Source: JAVKFY01 sp040223615
GTDB taxonomy: Bacteria > Pseudomonadota > Alphaproteobacteria > GCA-2731375
Direction: 5' to 3'
NCBI GenBank assembly: GCA_040223615.1
Contig: JAVKFY010000076.1
Location: forward strand, 1-54,660
Length of the DNA: 54,660 bases
Shown here: positions 7,988-17,304 of the stretch, piece by piece
Position numbering within the stretch: position 1 is the stretch's first letter
How the letters are laid out: each line of letters starts with the position of its first letter
Position numbers and translations under genes: made by a program
The notes under the pieces: model-generated
The model's input: the letters and a program-made list of their open reading frames with translations, nothing else
The model's database searches: none
Told to the model about the DNA's origin: nothing

Positions 7988-8824
7988 TCAACTCCGCATC
8001 CAGGCGGTGCCCCACAGGTTCAACGTGTGCGCCTCGTGCGGCCAGGTGCGTACCGGGTCGTCGTCGGCGAAGACCTCCATCTCGGCGGAGAATTCCAGCC
8101 GGTTGCCGTCCGGGTCGCGCACCATGGCGAACAGGTTGTTGCCCGGCCCGTGCCGCCCCGGCCCCCACCACATCGGCACCCGCATCATCGCCAGGTGGTC
8201 GGCCCAGTCGCGGATGTCGTTCCAGTTGTCGCACTCCAGCGCCTGGTGGTCGTAGCGCACCTCGGGACAGCGGAAGCTGGCGAAGGAGTGATGCTCCGGG
8301 TCGGACCGCATGAAGCAGGCCATCAGCTTGTCGCCGTCATAGACCTCGTCCGACGTCAGGAAACCGAGCCTGTCGCCGTAGAAGCCCTGCTGGCGCACCG
8401 GATCGGTCGAGGCGAAGACGATGTGCTGCGTGCGCCCGGCGATGCCGTCCTTGGTGGCATGCTCGTCATGACCCGGCAGCGGCACGCCGAACACCAAAAG
8501 CAGCCCGTCCGGGTCCCGGACCGCAAACGCCGCGTTGCCGAACAGCGGCGACGGGCTCTCCTCCAGTGGCAGGTCCTTCAGCCGCGCCTGCAACGCCGCT
8601 AGCCGGTCCGCGTCGTCCAGCGCGAAGGCGACGAACGCGACGGTCTCGTCCGCGCCCTCGCCGACCAGCAGGCGCCGTCGCGGCCCGGCCAGGTGCCACA
8701 GCCCGTCGCCGGCCTTGCGCGACGCCATGCCACAGGCCTTGCCGTACCACTCGACCAGCCGCTCCGGTTGCGACGAGTTCAGGCGAAAGTGGTGCATCTG
8801 CGCGGGCCACAGCGGCGAGGTCAT
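7988..8824 (-). CDS. VOC-family protein, extradiol catechol dioxygenase type
   Basis: 278 residues from ATG 8824, preceded by a good ribosome-binding site (GGGAGAAA). Two glyoxalase-fold modules are present, the second carrying the metal triad of type I extradiol dioxygenases: His in TQHIVFAS, His in YDHQALEC, Glu in RLEFSAEMEV. Such enzymes use Fe(II) to cleave catechols next to the hydroxyls; the ring substrate here is unknown. It is transcribed away from the kinase operon at 8927, so the two may share a regulatory region. Confidence 0.75.
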   Translation of the reverse strand: MTSPLWPAQMHHFRLNSSQPERLVEWYGKACGMASRKAGDGLWHLAGPRRRLLVGEGADETVAFVAFALDDADRLAALQARLKDLPLEESPSPLFGNAAFAVRDPDGLLLVFGVPLPGHDEHATKDGIAGRTQHIVFASTDPVRQQGFYGDRLGFLTSDEVYDGDKLMACFMRSDPEHHSFASFRCPEVRYDHQALECDNWNDIRDWADHLAMMRVPMWWGPGRHGPGNNLFAMVRDPDGNRLEFSAEMEVFADDDPVRTWPHEAHTLNLWGTAWMRS

Positions 8825-8896
8825 GACCGTTTCTCCCAGTTCAATGCCGGCCCCCATCATAGCCCCTGTTGTTGCCCATCGCGCGGGCACAAATGC

Positions 8897-8902
8897 TAGG
8901 AT
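8897..8902 (+). promoter_or_regulatory. Possible promoter -10 (TGCTAGGAT) for the kinase operon
   Basis: An extended -10, TGC followed by TAGGAT, lies 24 bases before the ATG at 8927. A TTGCCC 19 bases upstream could serve as a -35, though the spacing is long. A clear ribosome-binding site (GAGGGAG) follows. Confidence 0.4.
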
Positions 8903-8926
8903 CGCGGCCCATCCAGAGGGAGCCCG

Positions 8927-9994
8927 ATGAGCGACAACGCCGAAAAATTCTCCGGCACCATGGAGGTGCGCGAGCAGCACCGCATCGATGGCGACCGCTT
9001 GCGCGCCTACATGCGCGAGCACGTCGACGGCTACAACGGCGAGCCCCTCGACATCGAACAGTTCAAGGGCGGCCAGTCCTGCCCGACCTACAGCATCACC
9101 GCCGGCGGCAAGGCCTACGTCCTGCGCCGCAAGCCGCCGGGCAAGCTGCTGCCCTCGGCGCACGCCGTCGACCGCGAGTACAAGGTGATCACCGGCCTGG
9201 CCGACACCGACGTGCCGGTGCCGCGCACCTTTTGCCTGTGCGAGGACGAGGCCGTCGTCGGCACCGCCTTCTACATCATGGAGCGGGTCGACGGCCGGGT
9301 GTTCTGGGACCCGATGCTCAAGGACCTAGCCAAGCCCGAGCGCGGCCAGGTCTACGACCAGATGAACGCCGCCATCGCCGCGCTGCACCAGGTCGACTAC
9401 GAGGTCGTCGGGCTCGGCGACTTCGGCCGGCCCGGCAACTACTTCGCGCGCCAGATCGGCCGCTGGTCGAAGCAGTACAAGGCCTCGGAGACCGAGAGCA
9501 TCCCGGAGATGGACCGGCTGATCGAGTATCTGCCCGCGTCGATTCCGGCCGGCGACGAGACCTCGCTGGTGCACGGCGACTACCGCCTCGACAATATGAT
9601 CTTCCATCCTACCGAGCCGCGCCTGCTGGCGGTGCTGGACTGGGAGCTCTCGACCCTGGGCCACCCGCTGGCCGACTTCAGCTATCACCTGATGGTCTGG
9701 CGGCTGTCGTCGACCGAGTTCCGCGGCATCGCCGACGCCGACTTCGCCGGCCTCGGCCTGCCGACCGAGGACGAGTACGTCGCCGCCTACTGCCGGCGCA
9801 CCGGCCGCGAGCGCGTCGACAACCTGGAATGGTATCTCGCCTACAACATGTTCCGGCTGTCGGCGATCCTGCAGGGCATCATGGGTCGCGTGGTCGACGG
9901 CACCGCCGCCTCCGAACACGCCATCGAGCAGGGCAAGCGCGCCCGCCCGTTGGCCGAGGCAGCCTGGCGCCAAGTGGAGGCGATCGCGAAATGA
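8927..9994 (+). CDS. APH-fold phosphotransferase, ACAD10/11 kinase-domain type (copy 1)
   Basis: 355 residues. The aminoglycoside-phosphotransferase fold shows the catalytic loop HGDYRLDN (H-x-D-x4-N, about residues 218-225) and the metal Asp in LDWELSTLG. The motif KLLPSAHAVDREY is shared with the next gene and typifies the relatives of the kinase domain of human ACAD10/11 and of LvaA of Pseudomonas levulinate catabolism, which phosphorylate hydroxyacyl-CoAs rather than antibiotics. ATGA overlap with copy 2. An ACAD of matching type lies at 18458. Small-molecule kinase is well supported; the substrate is inferred. Confidence 0.75.
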   Translation: MSDNAEKFSGTMEVREQHRIDGDRLRAYMREHVDGYNGEPLDIEQFKGGQSCPTYSITAGGKAYVLRRKPPGKLLPSAHAVDREYKVITGLADTDVPVPRTFCLCEDEAVVGTAFYIMERVDGRVFWDPMLKDLAKPERGQVYDQMNAAIAALHQVDYEVVGLGDFGRPGNYFARQIGRWSKQYKASETESIPEMDRLIEYLPASIPAGDETSLVHGDYRLDNMIFHPTEPRLLAVLDWELSTLGHPLADFSYHLMVWRLSSTEFRGIADADFAGLGLPTEDEYVAAYCRRTGRERVDNLEWYLAYNMFRLSAILQGIMGRVVDGTAASEHAIEQGKRARPLAEAAWRQVEAIAK

Positions 9995-11061
9995 GTGCGC
10001 CAGCGGCCGTGGACGGCGTCCAGATCACCGAGGTGCGCGCCGCGCACCGGATCGACGAGAAGGCGCTTGCGAGCTATCTCGCCGAGCGCATCCCCGGCTT
10101 CAAGGGGCCGCTGGTCGTGCGGCAGTTCGAGGGCGGCCAGTCGAACCCGACCTATCTGCTGTCCGACGGCGCCCGCGAATGGGTGATGCGCAAGAAGCCG
10201 CCGGGCAAGCTGCTGCCCTCGGCGCATGCCGTCGACCGCGAGTACCGCGTGATGAAGGCGCTGGCCGACACCGCCGTGCCGGTGCCGAAGATGGAACTGC
10301 TGTGCGAGGACGACGGCGTGATCGGCACCGCCTTCTTCGTGATGGAGAAGGTCGAGGGACGGGTGCTGGCCGACGTTCAGATGCCCTCGCTCACGCCGCC
10401 CGAGCGGCGCGCCATCTACAACGACTTCATCGACAAGCTCGCCGCGCTGCACAGCGTCGACTACCAGGCCGTCGGCCTGGAAGGCTTCGGCCGGCCGGGC
10501 AGCTATTACGCGCGCCAGATCGGCCGCTGGTCGAAGCAGTACGAGGGTTCCAAGACCGACCAGATCGACGCCATGGACCGGCTGATGGAATGGCTGCCGG
10601 CGAACATCCCCGACGACGACGAGACCTCGATCGTCCACGGCGACTACCGCCCCGGCAACTGCATCATCCACCCGAGCGAGCCGCGCATCGTCGCGGTGCT
10701 GGACTGGGAATTGTCGACCCTGGGCCAGGCGCTGGGCGACGTCGCCTATTGCTGCATGGGCTATCACGGCAACCTGGGCACCGCCGGCAACCTCGCCGCC
10801 ATCGATCACGCGGCCATGGACATACCGACCGAGCAGGAGTTCCTGGCCCGCTACTGCGAGAAGACCGGCCGGCCCGGGATCGAGAACTGGCCGTTCTACC
10901 TGGTCTTCGCGCTGTTTCGCATCGCCGCCATCGGCCAGGGCGTTTACAAGCGCGGCCTCGACGGCATCGCCAGTTCCGACCGTGCCACCCAGTTCGCCGA
11001 CGTCTGCCGCATCCGCGCCGAGATTGCCTGGAACATGGTCACCGACGCGAAGCTGGATTGA
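9991..11061 (+). CDS. APH-fold phosphotransferase, ACAD10/11 kinase-domain type (copy 2)
   Basis: 356 residues, a clear tandem paralogue of the preceding gene. It shares the block KLLPSAHAVDREY, the stretch QIGRWSKQY, the catalytic loop HGDYRPGN and LDWELSTLGQ. The start at 9991 is fixed by the ATGA overlap with copy 1. Retention of all catalytic residues in both copies argues for two active enzymes with different chain-length or position preference, or for a heterodimer. A 300-base gap with a palindromic repeat follows. Confidence 0.75.
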   Translation: MSAPAAVDGVQITEVRAAHRIDEKALASYLAERIPGFKGPLVVRQFEGGQSNPTYLLSDGAREWVMRKKPPGKLLPSAHAVDREYRVMKALADTAVPVPKMELLCEDDGVIGTAFFVMEKVEGRVLADVQMPSLTPPERRAIYNDFIDKLAALHSVDYQAVGLEGFGRPGSYYARQIGRWSKQYEGSKTDQIDAMDRLMEWLPANIPDDDETSIVHGDYRPGNCIIHPSEPRIVAVLDWELSTLGQALGDVAYCCMGYHGNLGTAGNLAAIDHAAMDIPTEQEFLARYCEKTGRPGIENWPFYLVFALFRIAAIGQGVYKRGLDGIASSDRATQFADVCRIRAEIAWNMVTDAKLD

Positions 11062-11264
11062 TCGGGGGAGGACGACGTCAGTCGATGACGAGCAACCCAA
11101 AGGCGATCAGACCGGCGAGCCGGTAGCCGATGACGTCGAGCAGCTTCGGCGAAGGACGCTAGCAGCCGGCGAGGAATGCCCTCGTAAATACGATGGTGCT
11201 CATTCGAAGCTCGCCAGCGCGCATCACACGACTCGCCAAGAGCCCTAGCAAGTACGTACGGTTC

Positions 11265-11352
11265 GTAGCCCGGATGGAGCGCAGCGCAATCCGGGAACAG
11301 CAGCCATGCCGCGCCGGCGATCCCGGATTTCGCTTTGCTCCATCCGGGCTAC
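11265..11352. repeat. Palindromic extragenic repeat (16-bp perfect inverted ends)
   Basis: GTAGCCCGGATGGAGC at 11265-11280 is the exact reverse complement of GCTCCATCCGGGCTAC at 11337-11352, with a further imperfect pair inside (AATCCGGGAA / GATCCCGGATT). It is a different family from the element at 7874. The rest of 11062-11386 holds no gene; the minus strand has only a short hydrophobic fragment (near 11094-11150) that lacks a start. Confidence 0.8.
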
Positions 11353-11386
11353 AATCTGGCGAAACGTCAAAAACGGGAACCTAGCC

Positions 11387-11761
11387 ATGCCAACCTACCA
11401 GGGCGGTTGTCACTGCGGCGCGGTACGTTATGAGCTGACGAAGGCCGAGCCGCCTGTCTCGTTCACCGACTGCAACTGTTCGGTGTGCACCAAGAAGGGC
11501 GTGCTGCACTATGGCAGCGAGCACGACGAGTTTCGCCTCCTGCAAGGCGAGGACGCGCTGAAGCTCTACCAGTTCAACACCACGACCGCGAAACACTGGT
11601 TCTGCGGTACCTGCGGCATCCACGTCTACGGCGTACCGCGCAGCCACCCGCATCGGCTGAGCGTGAACGCCCGCACCCTTGACGACTTGCACGCGCTGCT
11701 GCCCTCGGTGACATTGACGCCCTATGACGGCGTCAATCACCCGAAGGACCGTCAGGCGTGA
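11387..11761 (+). CDS. GFA-family zinc protein (glutathione-dependent formaldehyde-activating / CENP-V fold)
   Basis: 124 residues from ATG 11387. The zinc-binding cysteines of the Mss4-like GFA fold are present: CHCGAV near residues 8-13, CNCSVC near 30-35, and CGTCG near 75. Most members of this large family have no known reaction; the glutathione-formaldehyde role belongs to only a few. The stop overlaps the GTG start of the next gene, so the two are probably translated together. Confidence 0.85.
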   Translation: MPTYQGGCHCGAVRYELTKAEPPVSFTDCNCSVCTKKGVLHYGSEHDEFRLLQGEDALKLYQFNTTTAKHWFCGTCGIHVYGVPRSHPHRLSVNARTLDDLHALLPSVTLTPYDGVNHPKDRQA

Positions 11762-12828
11762 GCGCGGCTGCCGATTTCGCCCGCGAGCACATCGCCGGGC
11801 GCGATTGGCACGCGCACGACGTGATCCCGGCCGAGCTGTGGCGGGCGCTGGCGGACGCCGGCCTGCTCGGCCTGGAAGGCGGCTGGCGCGACCTGAGCCA
11901 CGCCTGCCGCGATTTGGCCGAGGCCGGCGGCAACCAGGGCATCGCGATGTCGGTGATGGCGCACAACCTGGTGCCGCGCCTGCACCTGCGCCGCCTTGGC
12001 ACGCAAACGCAACAGGACCGGCTGCTGCCCGGCCTGGCGCGTGGCGAACACGGCATGGCGGTGGCGATCTCCGAGCCCGGCGCCGGCGCCCATCCCAAAC
12101 TGCTGAAGACCCGCGCCGTCCATGACGGCGACGGCTGGCGGCTCGACGGCGAGAAGGCCTACGTCTCGAACGGCCCGCTGGCCGACCACGCCATCGTCCT
12201 GGCGATCACCGACGAGGTCGACGGCCGCAAGCAGTTCACCGGCTTCCTTGTTCCGCTTGACACCGCCGGCGTCAGCCGCACCGCGGGCGTGCATATCGAC
12301 TTCCTACGACCCATGCCCCACTGCGGCCTCAAGCTGGACAACGTGCACCTGCCCGCCGACGCCATCATCGGGCCGGAAGGCGACGCCTTCGCGGCGATCT
12401 CGCTGCCGATGCGCCGCGTGGAGGACGCTGTCGGGCTCGGCACCACGGTCGGCGCCCTGCGCCACGAACTGGCGCTGGTCGCCCAGGGCCTTGGCGACAA
12501 TTCCAGCGACGACGACCGCGCCCGCCTCGGCCAGCTTCTGGAGACCGTCGACGCCCTGGCGGTGCTGGCCGACACGGCGGCGGAGCGTCTCGACGCGCAC
12601 GGCATCGACACGCCGGGCCTGGAGGCGTTGGCCGACGCCGGCAAGAGCCTGGCGAAGCAGGTGCAGGACTCTTTGACGGGCTGGCCCGCGAAGTGGGATA
12701 ACGCAGCGCCGCCCGACTTGGCCCGCGTCGCCCACGACCTGGACAAGTCCCTGAACATTGCCGGCGCCGCCTATCGGGCGCGTCGCATGAAGGCGGCCGA
12801 CGCCTGGTTGAAGCGGCAGCAACGGTAG
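11758..12828 (+). CDS. Short acyl-CoA dehydrogenase-like flavoprotein
   Basis: 356 residues from GTG 11758 (GTGA overlap with the GFA gene). The N-terminal and middle ACAD domains are recognisable, including ISEPGAGAH (the flavin-contact TEPGxGS motif) and LDGEKAYVSNG. The C-terminal helical domain is shortened and I see no clear equivalent of the catalytic carboxylate region, so activity is uncertain. ACADs oxidise acyl-CoAs at C2-C3 with FAD and pass electrons to ETF. It sits 3 bases before a MoxR gene. Confidence 0.7.
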   Translation: MSAAADFAREHIAGRDWHAHDVIPAELWRALADAGLLGLEGGWRDLSHACRDLAEAGGNQGIAMSVMAHNLVPRLHLRRLGTQTQQDRLLPGLARGEHGMAVAISEPGAGAHPKLLKTRAVHDGDGWRLDGEKAYVSNGPLADHAIVLAITDEVDGRKQFTGFLVPLDTAGVSRTAGVHIDFLRPMPHCGLKLDNVHLPADAIIGPEGDAFAAISLPMRRVEDAVGLGTTVGALRHELALVAQGLGDNSSDDDRARLGQLLETVDALAVLADTAAERLDAHGIDTPGLEALADAGKSLAKQVQDSLTGWPAKWDNAAPPDLARVAHDLDKSLNIAGAAYRARRMKAADAWLKRQQR

Positions 12829-12831
12829 GAC

Positions 12832-13803
12832 ATGCAACACATCGAGTCGGAGAAGCTGGCCTCGGTCGAGGCCATCACGTCGGCGCTGGCCGCAATCGAC
12901 TACATCGCCTCGCCACAGATCGCGACGGCGGTCTACGTCGCCCAGGCGCTGGGCAAGCCGGTGCTGGTCGAGGGTCCGGCCGGCGTCGGCAAGACCGAGC
13001 TGGCGCGCTCGCTCGCCGCCATGCTGGAGCGGCCGCTGATCCGGTTGCAGTGCTACGAGGGCCTGGACGAGTCGAAAGCGCTCTACGAGTGGAAGTACGG
13101 CAAGCAGCTGCTCTACACCCAGGTGCTGAAGGAAAAGCTCGGCGACATCCTCGACGGCGCGGAGGGGCTGGACGGCGCCATGGCGCGGCTCAACGACTTC
13201 GGCGACCTGTTCTATTCGGAACGCTTCCTGGAACCGCGCCCGCTGATGACCGCGCTGCGCGAACCCGGCGGCGCCGTGCTGCTGATCGACGAGATCGACA
13301 AGGCGAACGAGGAGTTCGAGGCTTTCCTGCTGGAAGTGCTGTCCGATTTCCAGGTCTCGGTGCCGGAGATCGGCACCATCAAGGCGGACGTCGCGCCGCT
13401 GGTCTTCCTGACCTCCAATAACACCCGCGACATGGGCGACGCGCTCAAGCGCCGCTGCCTGCACCTGCACATCCCGCTGCCCGACCAGCGGCTGGAGGAG
13501 GACATCGTCGCCGCCCGCGTGCCCGACGTCTCCGACCGCCTGCGCCGTCAGCTCGTCGGCTTCGTGCAGGGCCTGCGCGAGACCGACCTGAAGAAGCTGC
13601 CATCGGTCAGCGAGACCATCGACTGGGCCCGCACGTTGCTGCTGCTGCACGCCGACCAGCTCGAACCGCAAATGGTCCGCGACACGCTCAATGTCCTGCT
13701 GAAGTTCGAAAGCGACATCGAGGCCGCGCGCCCGCAGGTGTCCGAGCTCGCGCGCAAGGCGCAGCGCCTGTCCGAGACCGGCATCCGTGCAGCCAACGCT
13801 TGA
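12832..13803 (+). CDS. MoxR-type AAA+ ATPase
   Basis: 323 residues. Walker A is GPAGVGKTE (about 47-55) and Walker B is VLLIDEIDKA (about 149-158); an Asn sensor lies in LTSNNTRDMGD. MoxR ATPases act with a VWA-domain partner to insert metals or remodel enzyme complexes; CoxD/CoxE of CO dehydrogenase maturation is the best-known case. The next gene is such a partner and overlaps this one by 17 bases. No CO dehydrogenase is in the window, so the client is unknown. Confidence 0.9.
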   Translation: MQHIESEKLASVEAITSALAAIDYIASPQIATAVYVAQALGKPVLVEGPAGVGKTELARSLAAMLERPLIRLQCYEGLDESKALYEWKYGKQLLYTQVLKEKLGDILDGAEGLDGAMARLNDFGDLFYSERFLEPRPLMTALREPGGAVLLIDEIDKANEEFEAFLLEVLSDFQVSVPEIGTIKADVAPLVFLTSNNTRDMGDALKRRCLHLHIPLPDQRLEEDIVAARVPDVSDRLRRQLVGFVQGLRETDLKKLPSVSETIDWARTLLLLHADQLEPQMVRDTLNVLLKFESDIEAARPQVSELARKAQRLSETGIRAANA

Positions 13804-15127
13804 GAATTTCGTCCGCGCCCTGCGCGGCCACGACGTGCCGGTCTCGCTGCGCGAGAGCATCGAGGCGGCCGAACTGGTCACCCGCATCGGCTATGGCGAC
13901 CGCGACCTGCTGAAGAACGCGCTGGCCGTGACGTTGGCCAAGTCGGCGGAGGAAAAGGCGGCCTTCGACGACTGTTTCGAGTTGTTCTTCACCCGCCAGG
14001 CGCCGGCAGCACCACCGCCGGTCGACGCGGACGAGAACGACGCGGACAGCGACGCCGAGGGCGCCGGCGGCGACCTGCTCGACCTGGTGCGGCAAGGTGA
14101 TGCGCAGGCGCTGGCCGCCGCGATGGAACAGACCGCCGGCGAGATCGGCGCCGCCGACATCCAGTTCTCCACCCAGCGCGGATTCCTGGCCCGCCGCCTG
14201 CTCGACCGTATGGGGCTGCGCGACCTGGAGCGGCAGATCGCGGCACAACGTGCCGGGGCAGACAGCAGCGGCGGCGGCGCTGAGGCGCTGGAGGCGGCGC
14301 GGCGCTTCCTGCTCGACGAAGCGCGCCAACTCATCGACCGCCAGTTCCAGCTCTACGCCGCGCAGAACGCGGAGAAGATCCGCGAGGAATTCCTGGAGAT
14401 CGCGCGGCTGGGTGCCGTCGACCGCCGCGACTTCCACCGCATGCACCGGATCGTGCGCCGCATGGCCAAGCGCCTGGCGCAACGCCACTCGCACCGCCGC
14501 CGGCGCTACAAGCGCGGCCAGCTCGACGTACGGCGCACGCTGCGCAAGAGCCTGCCGCACGACGGCGTGCCCTTCGACATCGTCTGGAAGACCAGGAAAC
14601 TCGACCGCCCGAAAGTGGTGGTGATCTGCGACGTGTCACGCTCGGTCGCCGCCGTCGCCCGCTTCCTGCTGCTGTTCCTCTACAGCCTGCACGACGTGAT
14701 CCCCGACATCGACTCCTACGCCTTTTCCGACCGGCTGGTCGACATCGGCGACATTCTCGACGAGGAGGGCGTGGAGACCGCGATCGAACAGGTGCTGAAC
14801 CGCATCGGCTTCCGCCCGACCGACTACGGCCAGGCGCTGGAGGACTTCGAGGAACAGTTCATCGCCAATGTCGACCGCCGCACCACGGTGCTGATCATGG
14901 GCGACGGCCGCTCCAACGACACTGACCCGAAGAGCGAGATCCTGCAGCGCGTCGCGACCCGCTCCAAGCGCATGATCTGGCTGAACCCGGAACCGGAAGC
15001 CTTCTGGGGCCTGGGCGACTCGGAGATGCCGCGCTACCGCCCGCACTGCCACCTCGCGCGCACCTGCAACACGGTGAAGCACCTGGAGCGCGTGGTCGAC
15101 GACCTGCTGCGCTCCTACAACGGCTAG
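13787..15127 (+). CDS. VWA-domain protein, CoxE-like partner of MoxR
   Basis: 446 residues from GTG 13787, inside the end of the moxR gene. The C-terminal half is a von Willebrand A domain with a MIDAS motif in CDVSRSVAAVARF (about residues 284-296) and IMGDGRSND later. The N-terminal half is charged and helical with an acidic linker (DADENDADSDAEG). The overlap means coupled synthesis with its ATPase. The pair most likely serves a cofactor-assembly or complex-remodelling job. Confidence 0.85.
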   Translation: MQPTLENFVRALRGHDVPVSLRESIEAAELVTRIGYGDRDLLKNALAVTLAKSAEEKAAFDDCFELFFTRQAPAAPPPVDADENDADSDAEGAGGDLLDLVRQGDAQALAAAMEQTAGEIGAADIQFSTQRGFLARRLLDRMGLRDLERQIAAQRAGADSSGGGAEALEAARRFLLDEARQLIDRQFQLYAAQNAEKIREEFLEIARLGAVDRRDFHRMHRIVRRMAKRLAQRHSHRRRRYKRGQLDVRRTLRKSLPHDGVPFDIVWKTRKLDRPKVVVICDVSRSVAAVARFLLLFLYSLHDVIPDIDSYAFSDRLVDIGDILDEEGVETAIEQVLNRIGFRPTDYGQALEDFEEQFIANVDRRTTVLIMGDGRSNDTDPKSEILQRVATRSKRMIWLNPEPEAFWGLGDSEMPRYRPHCHLARTCNTVKHLERVVDDLLRSYNG

Positions 15128-16167
15128 CCGCTGACGCCGTCCGACAGGCACGCGTCGATCGCTCGCGTGCGCAGCAGCGGCAAGGGCAGCTCGCGGAAGT
15201 GGCGCACCACATGGCTGGCCACGCAGCCGCACAGAAGCTCCGCTCGTTTGCGGCGCTCGCCGTCGACGAAGGCGCCGTAGAGCTGGATGCAGGTATCGTA
15301 TTGCGTGAGGCGGATCGCCTGCGGTTCGGTGCAACGGCGCTCCGCCGGCGTCTCCAGTTCGCCGGTCAGCGCCGCCGGGTCGGCCTTGCCGCGGTTCGCC
15401 GCCGCCTCGCCCTGGCAATAGCAGTTGACGTCGCGGCGGCCGGCATCGGCCGTGCAGGCGCCGTAGGTGGTCATCAGCCGCTCGGTCCAGGTCGGCGGTG
15501 CCGCGAGCCGCCCGGCCAGCATGTCGCCGACCGACTGCAAGTCGCGATAAACGTGCTCCAGATGCAGCTTGCCTGCGGCGATGGTTTCCGGCGTACAAGT
15601 TGGCGCCGGCAGGTTCTCCCGCACCAGCGTCGCGTCGTAGCGCGCCGTGGCAATCGGCAGCAACGTCGGCAGGTTGCCTTCGACCCAGCCGAGCCAGCCG
15701 TCGCGCAGGCCCGCCTCGGCGGCGGCGCAGGCGTCCAGTTCGGCATGCGCGTCGGCGAACAGGAAGCTCAGGAACAACACGCGGCTGCGGACCCATGCCG
15801 GCGGCGTCGCCGGGTCGCGCGGCGGTGCCTGGGCCGTGGCCAGCGCCTGCAACTCGCCCAGCAGGCCGACCATGCCGGCTTCGACCTGGCGCTGGCCGTC
15901 GGGACCGCAATTGGAAGTGCCGCGCGGTGCCGTCAGGTAGGCGATGTCGTAGGCCTGCGCCGCCCGCGTCTGCGCGAATCCGAAACTGGCTTCGACCCGG
16001 TCGAGATAGCGGTCGCGCAGATCGCGCGCCGGCGTGCACGGCTTCAGCGTCGCATGCAGTTCGGCATAGCGCGTGGCGTTGGCCGCCACGGCATCGGTCA
16101 GCTCGTCCGCCGACGCCGGTACCGACACCCAGAGCAGCGCGAACAGCGCGATGAGCGGCCGCAACAT
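15124..16167 (-). CDS. Exported cysteine-rich protein of unknown function
   Basis: 347 residues from ATG 16167. A signal peptide is clear (MLRPLIALFALLWVSVPASA, cleavage before DELTD). The mature protein has spaced cysteines (KPCTPA, SNCGPD, LDACAA, APTCTPE, GACTAD, NCYCQG, RRCTEP, DTCIQ, LLCGC, DACLSDG), which suggests several disulfides in the periplasm. I do not recognise a family. It follows the DUF2817 gene by 2 bases, so it is probably part of that operon, and it converges with the VWA gene, overlapping it by 4 bases. Confidence 0.65.
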   Translation of the reverse strand: MLRPLIALFALLWVSVPASADELTDAVAANATRYAELHATLKPCTPARDLRDRYLDRVEASFGFAQTRAAQAYDIAYLTAPRGTSNCGPDGQRQVEAGMVGLLGELQALATAQAPPRDPATPPAWVRSRVLFLSFLFADAHAELDACAAAEAGLRDGWLGWVEGNLPTLLPIATARYDATLVRENLPAPTCTPETIAAGKLHLEHVYRDLQSVGDMLAGRLAAPPTWTERLMTTYGACTADAGRRDVNCYCQGEAAANRGKADPAALTGELETPAERRCTEPQAIRLTQYDTCIQLYGAFVDGERRKRAELLCGCVASHVVRHFRELPLPLLRTRAIDACLSDGVSG

Positions 16168-16169
16168 GC

Positions 16170-17249
16170 CTACGCCGCCCCCAACCCCTGCGCCGCGCCG
16201 CGCAGCACCTGGTCGCCCCGGGCCCAGACCATTTCCTTCCAGCGATCCTCGTCCGGGTAGAACATCTTGCGGAACTTGGCGCGGATCGCCTGCCCTTCGG
16301 CGCTGGCTTCGTCGCCGTGGCGCCACAGCCAGTGCTCCTCGCGGATCGCCTGGATGACGTCTTCCTGCGGATAGGTGCCGTATTCAAGCGTCACGCACAC
16401 CACCTCGGCAGCGGGCAGCGCGTCGCTGACTCCGAACCCGGTCTTGCCCTTGTTGACCGGGGCCGAGGCGCCGGCGACATAGGGTGTGGTGACGTTCTCC
16501 GCGTACCAGGCCAGCGCCTTGTCGTGTTCGCGCGCGCCAGGCTTGTGATAGCTGATCGCCTCGCCGACACCGTAGGGCCCGAGCCCGGTGTGCAGGTCGA
16601 TATGCGCGACCATCTTCGCCGCAGGCAGATGGTCGCGCACGATCGCCGACAGCGTGCGGTTCGACCAGACCGGCTGCCGCCCGCCGAAGAAGATGCCATC
16701 CGGATCCTGATATTGCCCGCTGCACGCCGTCAGCACCGCCATCTCGCCATGCTTGGCCTTGAAGGCAGTCAGCGCCGCATCGGCCTTGGCCAGGTTCTCG
16801 AACGGTCCGTCGGGGATCAGCGCGTGCTTGATGTCGGCATAGAGCGAATTGTGCGGGTGGCCGGCATCGTGGTCGATGAAGTTGCGGTTGATGTCGACAT
16901 TGTCCTCGTTGGCGCGCCGTATCCAGGCGAAGCCGGATGGGTTGATGGCGTACACCAGCACCGCCGCGACGCCGTCGGGAAGCTGCCTGCCACGCCCTTC
17001 CGCGAGCCAGCCGCCCTGGATGCCGGAGCCGCAGAAGCCTTCGCCGCCATGCGTGGAGGACAGCACCAGCATGACCCGTTCGGCATCGGCCGGACCGAGC
17101 AACGCGACATCAGTCGACAGCGCCAGGCCATCCGGCCCCGGCGCCGGGTTGTCGTAGCGTGTCAGCGCCGCGCCGGCGCCAGCGGCCGCGGCGCGAAACT
17201 TGTCGCGCGCCTCGGCATAGGTCGCCGCGAAGTAACGGCCGGCACTCAT
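16170..17249 (-). CDS. DUF2817 / M14-type zinc carboxypeptidase-like protein (copy A)
   Basis: 359 residues from ATG 17249. The M14 metallocarboxypeptidase signature is visible: His and Glu in THGGEGFCGS, the NRNF motif, His in HIDLHTGLGPYG, and the catalytic Glu in TLEYGTYP. No signal peptide, so probably cytoplasmic. DUF2817 proteins are thought to be aminoacylase or peptidase-like, with substrates largely undefined. A related copy lies just upstream. Confidence 0.8.
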   Translation of the reverse strand: MSAGRYFAATYAEARDKFRAAAAGAGAALTRYDNPAPGPDGLALSTDVALLGPADAERVMLVLSSTHGGEGFCGSGIQGGWLAEGRGRQLPDGVAAVLVYAINPSGFAWIRRANEDNVDINRNFIDHDAGHPHNSLYADIKHALIPDGPFENLAKADAALTAFKAKHGEMAVLTACSGQYQDPDGIFFGGRQPVWSNRTLSAIVRDHLPAAKMVAHIDLHTGLGPYGVGEAISYHKPGAREHDKALAWYAENVTTPYVAGASAPVNKGKTGFGVSDALPAAEVVCVTLEYGTYPQEDVIQAIREEHWLWRHGDEASAEGQAIRAKFRKMFYPDEDRWKEMVWARGDQVLRGAAQGLGAA

Positions 17250-17304
17250 GGCCGGGCCCAGACGGACACGGCTCGCTTGACGTTGTGAGCGTGCTGTTGC
17301 GCGC

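Noticed and set aside
8927..11061. Aminoglycoside resistance from the two APH-fold genes
   Set aside because: Their conserved blocks match the ACAD10/11-associated kinase group, and the setting is acyl-CoA metabolism, not a resistance cassette.
11094..11150. Hydrophobic minus-strand fragment (LLDVIGYRLAGLIAFGLL) after the second kinase gene
   Set aside because: It lacks a start codon; a stop lies about eight codons upstream of the hydrophobic part. It may be a gene remnant but cannot be supported.
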